Below, in pieces: positions 1 through 5,765 of a stretch of DNA of 7,765 nt. The stretch is from Pseudomonadales bacterium. GTDB taxonomy: Bacteria > Pseudomonadota > Gammaproteobacteria > Pseudomonadales > Pseudohongiellaceae. Position 1 is the first letter of the stretch, and each line of letters opens with the position of its first letter. Under the pieces are notes generated by a model. It ran no database searches. It was not told where the DNA came from and saw nothing but the letters and a program-made list of their open reading frames with translations. Location: contig JAKSCP010000182.1 in assembly GCA_022360535.1 (NCBI GenBank), positions 1 to 7,765 of the forward strand, read 5' to 3'. Made by a program: the position numbers and the translations under genes.

Positions 1-1053
1 CAGGGCTGGTCGCCAATGATTCGTGAAGTACTGATGACTCGTCGTATGCCACCTGGCGCCATTGACGGTCACATCGGTGAGTTCATGAACAGCCGTCTGG
101 TTTCCGACGAGGATGTCCGCAACATCATCGCCTGGGCCGAAGCTGGTGCCCCTAAAGATGGTGATCATGATCCTTTGACTGATCTTACCTGGCCTGAGTC
201 CAAGTGGGCTTATGGCGAGCCAGACATGATCCTGGATATTCCAGCGACTACTGTTCCTGCTACCGGTAACGGCGTCTTCGTCAACGTTGAAGTACCTTTC
301 GACATGCCAAATGATCGCTGGATGAAAGCCAGCCAGATCATCGCTGGCGATCGTCAGGTTCTTCACCACACGGTTAACCGTCTGGATTTCCCCGGTGAAG
401 ATGGTCGTGGTTTTTTGAATGGCCCCAGTAATCCTGACAAGGCCAATATCGCTGCCTACATTCCGGGTTTTGTGCAGGCGCCAAATCCAGAAGGTACCGG
501 CGGCCTGATCAAGGCTGGTTCTGTGCTGCATCTGAACATGCACTACACACCTTACGGTAAAGAAACCACTGACCGCAGCCAGCTTGGTGTCTGGTTCTAC
601 CCGGAAGACGAGCCACCTGCGGAAAGAATGTCAGGCCAGTGTGCGTGTATCTTCCCCAATACCTGGTCCACGATTCCTCCACACGATCCTGCTTTCGAGC
701 AAGTATCAAAGATTCAAATCCAGAAAGATGCGCACATCTACAGCTTCACGCCACACATGCATTTCCGTGGCAAGTACATGCGCTTCTATGCGGACTACCC
801 AGATGGTACTCGCGAAGAGCTAATCAACATCGCCAAGTACAACTACAACTGGCAACTGGCTTATCAGTATGAAGAGCCCAAGTTCGTGCCAGGTGGCACT
901 GTGATTACAGTTGTCGGCGCTCACGACAACTCAGCTCAAAACCCTGCTAACCCAAATCCTGATCGTGCAGTTGATTGGGGCAATGAGAGTTGGGATGAGA
1001 TGTTTTTCGGTGTTGTTAACTGGAAGCACGTAGACCAAGGCGGCGATGATTAA
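1..1053 (+). CDS. Cytochrome c/PHM-like copper type II monooxygenase, C-terminal part (5' end outside window)
   Basis: The frame is open to the left edge (codons Gln-Gly-Trp-Ser-Pro precede the first ATG at 16), so the true start lies upstream. Numbering from that ATG, residues 1-50 (TRRMPPG, then LVSDEDVRNIIAWAEAGAPK) match the end of the cytochrome c-like domain that precedes this enzyme type; a CxxCH heme site would be expected in the missing part. The rest resembles the peptidylglycine alpha-hydroxylating monooxygenase (PHM) fold. All six PHM copper ligands have plausible counterparts: His117-His118 and His176 (MHY) for one copper, His247, His249 (HMH) and Met329 (WDEMF) for the other. 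Known relatives are annotated as ascorbate-dependent copper monooxygenases and are expected to be periplasmic. The substrate is unknown. The gene is followed by a strong terminator. Confidence 0.8.
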   Translation, partial: QGWSPMIREVLMTRRMPPGAIDGHIGEFMNSRLVSDEDVRNIIAWAEAGAPKDGDHDPLTDLTWPESKWAYGEPDMILDIPATTVPATGNGVFVNVEVPFDMPNDRWMKASQIIAGDRQVLHHTVNRLDFPGEDGRGFLNGPSNPDKANIAAYIPGFVQAPNPEGTGGLIKAGSVLHLNMHYTPYGKETTDRSQLGVWFYPEDEPPAERMSGQCACIFPNTWSTIPPHDPAFEQVSKIQIQKDAHIYSFTPHMHFRGKYMRFYADYPDGTREELINIAKYNYNWQLAYQYEEPKFVPGGTVITVVGAHDNSAQNPANPNPDRAVDWGNESWDEMFFGVVNWKHVDQGGDD

Positions 1054-1081
1054 GTCGACGTTTCTCTGAGATAGAAAGTAC

Positions 1082-1110
1082 AAAAGCCGGTCCAGGTGAC
1101 CGGCTTTTTT
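1082..1110 (+). terminator. Rho-independent terminator of the monooxygenase gene
   Basis: A perfect 11-bp stem pairs 1082-1092 (AAAAGCCGGTC) with 1098-1108 (GACCGGCTTTT) around a 5-base loop, and the run of six T residues ends at 1110. It begins 28 bases after the stop codon. The A-tract on the left arm means it could also terminate transcription from the opposite strand. Confidence 0.9.
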
Positions 1111-1151
1111 GTGCCTGGGACGCAGCGGCTGCGGACTGCCGGTGCTTCGTT

Positions 1152-1212
1152 AAAAGAAAAATCCGGCTGAGTCATTTACTGGTTGTAAACTCCTCAGTCG
1201 GATTTTTCTTTT
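1152..1212. terminator. Long bidirectional terminator-like hairpin between convergent genes
   Basis: Two 20-base arms, 1152-1171 and 1193-1212, are complementary at 19 positions, with one G-U wobble (1166 with 1198) in the plus-strand RNA. The arms read A-rich, then a GC core (CCGGCTGAG), so each strand ends in TTTTTCTTTT. The 21-base loop contains a further 5-bp stem, TTTAC at 1175-1179 with GTAAA at 1185-1189. The hairpin lies about 70 bases beyond the stop codon of the CoA ligase gene on the minus strand and so probably terminates that operon. It also backs up the terminator at 1082-1110 for plus-strand transcripts. Confidence 0.8.
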
Positions 1213-1281
1213 GCCTCGCCCCAACAGCCCTCGCGCGCTGCTTGGGTTATGCCCCTTCGATGAACAACTCCATCTTCGAAA

Positions 1282-2841
1282 TTAGTTTACGTTGCGTTCG
1301 CCTTCTTTCCAGTAGGGTTTTCTGAGTTCTGTTTTTAGAATTTTACCGGCTCCAGACAATGGTAGTGGTTCGTTTTGGGTGGAGACGGAACGTGGGCACT
1401 TGAAACCGGCGATCAGCGACTTGCAGTGTTCGATCAACGCTTCCTCATCGCACTCAGCACCTTCTTTTGGTACCACGATGGCATGTACCGCCTCGCCCCA
1501 TTTCTCGTCGGGAATACCGATGACGGCACACTGGCTGACGGCATCGGGTTGATAGAGTGCGTTTTCTACTTCCGCTGAGTACACGTTTTCTCCGCCTGAG
1601 ATGATCATGTCTTTTACCCGGTCGACGATGAACACGAAACCTTCCTCGTCCATGTAACCGCCATCGCCTGTGTGTAACCAACCATCTACGATGGTCTTCG
1701 CGGTTTGTTCTTCCATGTTGCGATAGCCTTTCATGATGTTTGGGCCTCGCATACACACCTCACCTACCACGCCGTAGTCCACAATGTTGTTGTCATCATC
1801 CATGATGGCTACATCTATACCGGGAAGAGCCTGACCGGCAGATTTCATTTTGCCCGCCATTGGTCCTTCGAAGGTGTGTCTCTCGGGAGGCAGGGTGGTG
1901 ATAACGGGAGCCGCTTCCGTCTGCCCATAGGCCTGGTAAAACTGCACCTTTGGCAACACTTTTAATGCCTGCTGAATAACTGCCTCAGGCATTGGGGAAG
2001 CGCCATACCAAATACTCTCGAGGGAGTCGACGTCATAGTCGCCAATGGTAGGTTGATGCACGACCATGTTGATCATGGTTGGTACCAGCAACATGCGTTG
2101 AATCTTGTGATCCTGAACGCTCTGCAAAGTGGCAATGGGGTCGAACGCTGGCTGGAAGTAATTCGATCCACTGAGGGCGGTGGACATCATACACACAAAG
2201 GCATCGGCGATATGAAACATAGGCGCCACATGTAGGATACGATCGCCCTGTTGTACTCCCAGTACCGAGATAGCCTGCAAGGCATTAACAACCAGATTGG
2301 TGTGAGTCAGCATGACTCCCTTGGAGCGGCCTGTCGTACCTCCGGTATAGAACAGACCTGCAATGTCCTCGTTGCAGCGACCGGCATCGGGCACCGGATC
2401 ACTGGCAACCAGTTCGGCGTAGGGAACATAGCCATCGGGCACGTCGCCCTCATCGATGAACACGTAGTGTTGGACGTGTTGCAGATCACCTCTGATCTGT
2501 TCAACCAATGGTGCAAAGGTGGTATCCACAAACAACACTGTTGCTTCTGAATCATTGAGCCAATACACCACCTCAGGCCCTGCCAGCCGAGTATTAATGG
2601 GTTGAAAAATGCCGCCGGCCCAGGGCACGGCATACATAAATTCGAAGTATCGGTCACTGTTCAGTGCCAGTATTGCTGCACAACCATCGGCACCAATACC
2701 GAGCTTTTGCAAGCCACCGGCAAAGCAAGCGATTTTATGCGCGTACTCTGGCCAGGTCTGAGTGCGGTCACCATCTACTGTGGCGAGTACATGAGGTCGA
2801 TTCTGTGCTGCTCTGCGCACCATTTGCGTAGTAGAAAACAT
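1282..2841 (-). CDS. AMP-forming acyl-CoA synthetase (fatty/aryl acid-CoA ligase family)
   Basis: The 519-residue product is a full-length class I adenylate-forming enzyme. It activates a carboxylic acid with ATP to an acyl-adenylate, then forms the CoA thioester, presumably in the cytoplasm. The core motifs are in order: P-loop YTGGTTGRSKG (165-175), PMFH (207-210), YGQTE (305-309), GWLHTGD (387-393), the hinge region RVKDMIISGGENVYSAEVE (408-426), and PLSGAGKILK (494-503) with the probable catalytic Lys500. No signal peptide is visible. The ATG has AGAGAG (2848-2853) six bases upstream, a modest ribosome-binding site. It follows the DUF3237 gene by 27 bases on the same strand, suggesting one operon. 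The substrate (medium/long-chain fatty, aryl or terpenoid acid) cannot be settled by motif reading, so no gene symbol is given. Confidence 0.92.
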   Translation of the reverse strand: MFSTTQMVRRAAQNRPHVLATVDGDRTQTWPEYAHKIACFAGGLQKLGIGADGCAAILALNSDRYFEFMYAVPWAGGIFQPINTRLAGPEVVYWLNDSEATVLFVDTTFAPLVEQIRGDLQHVQHYVFIDEGDVPDGYVPYAELVASDPVPDAGRCNEDIAGLFYTGGTTGRSKGVMLTHTNLVVNALQAISVLGVQQGDRILHVAPMFHIADAFVCMMSTALSGSNYFQPAFDPIATLQSVQDHKIQRMLLVPTMINMVVHQPTIGDYDVDSLESIWYGASPMPEAVIQQALKVLPKVQFYQAYGQTEAAPVITTLPPERHTFEGPMAGKMKSAGQALPGIDVAIMDDDNNIVDYGVVGEVCMRGPNIMKGYRNMEEQTAKTIVDGWLHTGDGGYMDEEGFVFIVDRVKDMIISGGENVYSAEVENALYQPDAVSQCAVIGIPDEKWGEAVHAIVVPKEGAECDEEALIEHCKSLIAGFKCPRSVSTQNEPLPLSGAGKILKTELRKPYWKEGERNVN

Positions 2842-2868
2842 GTAGAACTCTCTGCTTTGTTTTTGTTG

Positions 2869-3381
2869 TTAAAGAATTTCGAAGATGTCGTAGGCCACCT
2901 TTCCCGGGACTTGTTTTGATTTGCCGACACATACGATGTGATTCAACCAATCGTATTCTTCCGCTGCGGTATTGAATAGGGGAGTGACCCGCCAATACAG
3001 CCCACTATCAGTGCGTGCCACAATGCCTTTATAGGCCATGTAGATAATCGCACCATCATCTGTGTCCAGGGTAATTCGCACGTCAAGTGAACTATGACCA
3101 GACACCTGTGTGATCCAATCCGCGCCACCATTTCTCACCGTGCCATTCAGTCTCGGTCCTGAGAATGTGCCACCGCTAACCGGCGCGATACTAGTGTGCC
3201 CGGTGTCTAATTGGTCATCCACATCCAGTGCAAGTTCCATGAGGTAACGAGATTCCAGCTCGCTGGCTGGTGACTGTGCAGATGCCATCTGGATTACTCC
3301 TAGTGTGCTGAGAGATGCGGCAGTCAATGCCTTGGCACCCATCTTACCGAAGTCTCTGCGGGACAGAGTTTTTTGTGTCAT
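2869..3381 (-). CDS. DUF3237 (UPF0311) family protein with Tat signal peptide
   Basis: The product is 170 residues from the ATG at 3381. An in-frame ATG at 3408 would add nine residues, but 3381 is preferred because GGAGG (3391-3395 on this strand) sits at ideal spacing before it and the Tat motif then lies at the N-terminus. The Tat signal shows SRRDFGK at 7-13, a weakly hydrophobic stretch to about 31, and a probable cleavage site after Ala-Ser-Ala (33-35). The mature part carries the DUF3237 pattern: GHTSIAPVSGGTFSGP (61-76), NGGADW (84-89), then LDVRITLDTDDGAIIYM (99-115). The biochemical role of DUF3237 is not firmly established; members are often found near genes for aromatic or terpenoid breakdown. 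Export to the periplasm, folded, is the inference here. It is the first gene of a probable operon with the CoA ligase. Confidence 0.85.
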   Translation of the reverse strand: MTQKTLSRRDFGKMGAKALTAASLSTLGVIQMASAQSPASELESRYLMELALDVDDQLDTGHTSIAPVSGGTFSGPRLNGTVRNGGADWITQVSGHSSLDVRITLDTDDGAIIYMAYKGIVARTDSGLYWRVTPLFNTAAEEYDWLNHIVCVGKSKQVPGKVAYDIFEIL

Positions 3382-3465
3382 TGTTCTATTCCTCCAGCGC
3401 TGGGTCATTTAACTATAACCTAGCTTGCTTTACTCTGGCTAAACAATGCCTAAATCTGAATATGT
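3382..3465. promoter_or_regulatory. Divergent intergenic region, probable promoters for both flanking genes
   Basis: These 84 bases separate two divergent genes, so they should hold promoters in both directions. On the minus strand a TATAGT (3412-3417) lies at a reasonable distance to give a leader of about 24 bases including the GGAGG site, but I see no good -35 hexamer. On the plus strand, TTTACT and TAAATC sit 16 bases apart but match the consensus weakly. No clear operator palindrome is visible. Confidence 0.3.
3391..3395 (-). promoter_or_regulatory. Shine-Dalgarno site deciding the DUF3237 start
   Basis: The minus strand reads GGAGGAATAGAACA directly before the ATG at 3381. The GGAGG core is nine bases from that ATG, and no comparable site precedes the alternative ATG at 3408. 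Confidence 0.75.
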
Positions 3466-4509
3466 ATGATTACGCAAGATAATCCCGACGCAATCCGGGC
3501 TCAGGCCCATATCCATCACGCCTACCTGTTGGGTTTGCAACTCATGGTTTCCAGCCAGCGTTCAAACGAGGAAGTAGGTGAGTGGATGTTTCGGCTGTTC
3601 CGTCGCCAACATCTCGATAAGTTTCTCTCCAGCTTTGAAAAGCTTGGTTTGTCCGGGCTACCTGATGCAGTCGCCTGCGCCAAGTATCACGTGCTGTCAA
3701 ACAACATGGGTGGGGTTGGCGTTGAGTATATGTATGAAAATGATCGCAAAGCCTGGGTGCGATTCCGCTACCCACGCTGGATGTATCACGGCCCGACATT
3801 GTGTGGTGTGCCGGTCGAGGTCAGCCGCGGTTTTCTCAATGGCTGGTACGCCCACAATGGTGTTTCCCTGGGCAATCCGAATCTGGGCTACGTCTGCGTT
3901 TCTGAAGACATGACAGGCGAGTTTGGGCTTTGTGGTTATTTCAAAGAATATGACCACGCGCTTGGTGAAGACGAACGGTTGCAGTTTGCCAAAGGTGAGT
4001 TGCCGCCTCCGTTTGAGCCAGAAGCACAACCTCAGCCGCCCAGCGAACAGTGGGACGCCCTGCGCCTGGAAAAAGCCAATCGTAACTATGCGCTGGATTA
4101 TATTCGCAATGGCCTGCCAGAACTGGCTGCAGTAATCGGTGCGGAACAGTGTCGGGAGCTGGCGTGCCGTGCTGCACGCTTGATAGGTCTGCAGTACTTT
4201 CCCGAGACTGCAGAGATGGTGGGTGCAGAAGATGGAGACCTGCAGGCAGGCGCAAACTATCTTGCAGTAATGTTCGGTGGCATGGGTGACGAAGTTGTTC
4301 TGCAAGAGCACGCATCCGGCATAGAGATTCAGGAAAACGGACTGCGTGTCATTCGAGGCCTTGCAGCAGAAGAAGCATCGTTGGTGTTTGATTGTTGGGC
4401 TGAGATTTGGCGGGGTGCAGCAAGTTCACAACAACAACTGAAGGAACTGCAGTGTATTGAATTCGACTTCAGCGATAACAAAGCAAACTGGGTGCTTCAG
4501 TATCGTTAA
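3466..4509 (+). CDS. Hypothetical two-part protein, 347 residues, family not recognised
   Basis: I do not recognise this family with confidence. There is no signal peptide and no membrane segment, so it is probably cytoplasmic. Two parts are joined by a proline-rich linker at about 180-193. The first is rich in aromatic residues, Gly and His, for example RYPRWMYHGPTLCG (101-114) and GYVCVSEDMTGEFGLCGYF (141-159). The second (about 195-347) ends CIEFDFSDNKANW (330-342). Eight cysteines are spread through both parts (71, 113, 144, 156, 229, 234, 310, 330). The C-terminal part faintly recalls small-molecule-binding or ATC-hydrolase-type domains, but this is a weak impression. No strong Shine-Dalgarno site precedes the ATG, so the start is less certain than the frame. 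The gene ends three bases before the stop codon of the convergent RelA/SpoT-like gene. Confidence 0.75.
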   Translation: MITQDNPDAIRAQAHIHHAYLLGLQLMVSSQRSNEEVGEWMFRLFRRQHLDKFLSSFEKLGLSGLPDAVACAKYHVLSNNMGGVGVEYMYENDRKAWVRFRYPRWMYHGPTLCGVPVEVSRGFLNGWYAHNGVSLGNPNLGYVCVSEDMTGEFGLCGYFKEYDHALGEDERLQFAKGELPPPFEPEAQPQPPSEQWDALRLEKANRNYALDYIRNGLPELAAVIGAEQCRELACRAARLIGLQYFPETAEMVGAEDGDLQAGANYLAVMFGGMGDEVVLQEHASGIEIQENGLRVIRGLAAEEASLVFDCWAEIWRGAASSQQQLKELQCIEFDFSDNKANWVLQYR

Positions 4510-4512
4510 CTT

Positions 4513-5694
4513 TTACTCTTCTTTGCTGTGTTCGTCCCAGGCGCCACCATAAATTTTTCGGGACTCGGTCTTGGCCGCCTCAACGATTTCCTGTTCAAAC
4601 TGCACTTCTGATTTTGTGAGTTCTCGAATTACTTTGTAAAAGTCATGTCCGGTGTATTGATTGTCCTGGATTTTGCCTTTATTTAGACCCAGGCGCCCAG
4701 TGATCTTCATCACATGATTGTGGTGCTCAACATTCGGAAAGCTGGCCTTAACTTTCGTCTTGGCCTCATGCAGACTGCGCAGGTGAAGTTGTAGTTCGAT
4801 TTTGACTGGTGTGCCTGTTATCTGATCTGTTTGGACGATAAAGATTACGTCCCGATAGTTCAGATTCTCAGAAGCTTCTGCTTCCGAAACATCGAATCGG
4901 TCCTTTTCTTCGACGACGGTATGGCTTCCCATCCCCTTGATAGTTTCCTGAGCCGCGATAATCTGTTTGACATCTTCGAAGATAAAACTTGCGCGAATGA
5001 CATCTTTAATACGACCGATGTCACCACCGTATTTGTCATCTTCTTTCGTTTTCATGCGCGCATAGTTTTTGAGCGGCGCGGCATGCACTTCGCTGCCTGT
5101 GGCAGAACCGATGTTGTCCAGAAAAGCGTTGAACTTTTCCGATTGTATATGTTGAACTTCGATTCCTTCTGCCAGTAGTTTGGTTTTTGACCCTCTGGAA
5201 AGGATGCTGATGCGGTGATCAATCAGTGGCAAACTCAAGGTTGCTGCTATGTCATCTTCTGTCGCCCCTTTGCCTTTCAGATGATCGCGCGCAAAATCGA
5301 TCAACTTGGCTTTCTTTTCTTCGTAGCCCTTTAAGCCTTCAAGGTCGACTGTACCAAGTGCTGCGTTAAGCCCACTCTGGAAAGCGCCGCCTGGATGGTC
5401 ACCCCCTGCGAGCTGCTTTACCTTGGCTTGCAGAGGGGCGCCAGCGGACAGGTTTTGGACCCGTCGGTACATCTCGGCGTCCTGCTGGCCGGAAAAAATC
5501 GTGCGCTCTTCGGCAAGGCCCTCAGACTCTTTTAAGTCTGCTGACTGCGCCAAAGTCTCATTCTGTTGATCAGGCCCACTTTTGGATTTCATGGCGACTA
5601 CTGCGTCTTGGTGTTCTGGGGTAGAGCTATCTCTGGGTAACGGACTCGGGATTCTACCGTATTTGGCGGCAGATAAAGTCTGTGAGGAGCTCAT
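4513..5694 (-). CDS. RelA/SpoT-like nucleotidyltransferase-domain protein, possible toxin or effector
   Basis: The 393-residue product has a polar, probably disordered N-terminal region (1-100) rich in Ser, Gln, Lys and Glu, a helical middle, and a C-terminal core (about 205-350) resembling the RelA/SpoT alarmone synthetase fold. Visible marks are KYGGD (221-225), KDVIRA (230-235; the Asp matches the catalytic Asp in the DxxGxR motif of Rel enzymes, without the Gly), EKDRF (263-267), NYRDV (279-283), and IELQLHLRSLHEAK (299-312; Glu300 matches the Glu of EVQIRT), then HH at 324-325. No HD hydrolase, TGS or ACT domain is present, so this is not a housekeeping RelA or SpoT. Such isolated domains occur in small alarmone synthetases and in polymorphic toxins that make (p)ppGpp or (p)ppApp or pyrophosphorylate RNA; which activity applies here is unknown. 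No signal peptide or membrane segment is seen. The ATG at 5694 has only a weak, closely spaced GGA upstream, and the ATG at 5592 is an alternative start. It lies 71 bases after the exporter gene. Confidence 0.72.
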   Translation of the reverse strand: MSSSQTLSAAKYGRIPSPLPRDSSTPEHQDAVVAMKSKSGPDQQNETLAQSADLKESEGLAEERTIFSGQQDAEMYRRVQNLSAGAPLQAKVKQLAGGDHPGGAFQSGLNAALGTVDLEGLKGYEEKKAKLIDFARDHLKGKGATEDDIAATLSLPLIDHRISILSRGSKTKLLAEGIEVQHIQSEKFNAFLDNIGSATGSEVHAAPLKNYARMKTKEDDKYGGDIGRIKDVIRASFIFEDVKQIIAAQETIKGMGSHTVVEEKDRFDVSEAEASENLNYRDVIFIVQTDQITGTPVKIELQLHLRSLHEAKTKVKASFPNVEHHNHVMKITGRLGLNKGKIQDNQYTGHDFYKVIRELTKSEVQFEQEIVEAAKTESRKIYGGAWDEHSKEE

Positions 5695-5700
5695 TTCCAG

Positions 5701-5729
5701 AGAAATTTGCGCTAACAGTCACAATTTCT
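5701..5729. repeat. Small inverted repeat in the leader of the RelA/SpoT-like gene
   Basis: AGAAATT (5701-5707) pairs with AATTTCT (5723-5729) across a 15-base loop, a few bases upstream of the start codon at 5694. A second, wider pair, AGTCAC (5717-5722) and GTGACT (5754-5759), overlaps it. The arms are short and AT-rich and could be chance. If real, they could fold in the mRNA leader or bind a regulator. Confidence 0.25.
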
Positions 5730-5765
5730 TCAGATTGGTAGAGGTTTGGAATAGTGACTAGAGTG

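Noticed and set aside
2602..2919. 105-codon plus-strand open frame across the start of the CoA ligase gene
   Set aside because: It is antisense to the well-supported ligase and DUF3237 genes and has no family features.
3382..3408. Alternative upstream ATG (3408) for the DUF3237 gene
   Set aside because: The GGAGG site at 3391-3395 would fall inside the coding region, and the Tat motif would move away from the N-terminus.
3697..4311. 204-codon open frame on the minus strand, rich in Cys and His
   Set aside because: It lies wholly inside the 3466-4509 gene on the opposite strand, has no ribosome-binding site or recognisable domain, and its Cys/His-rich composition is typical of an antisense shadow.
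4480..4497. Possible terminator at the end of the 347-residue protein gene (AAGCA/TGCTT)
   Set aside because: The stem is only five bases, lies inside the coding region and has no T-tract after it.
5703..5726. CRP-like site (TGTGA with a partial second half) upstream of the RelA/SpoT-like gene
   Set aside because: Only one half-site matches; the second half lacks TCACA.
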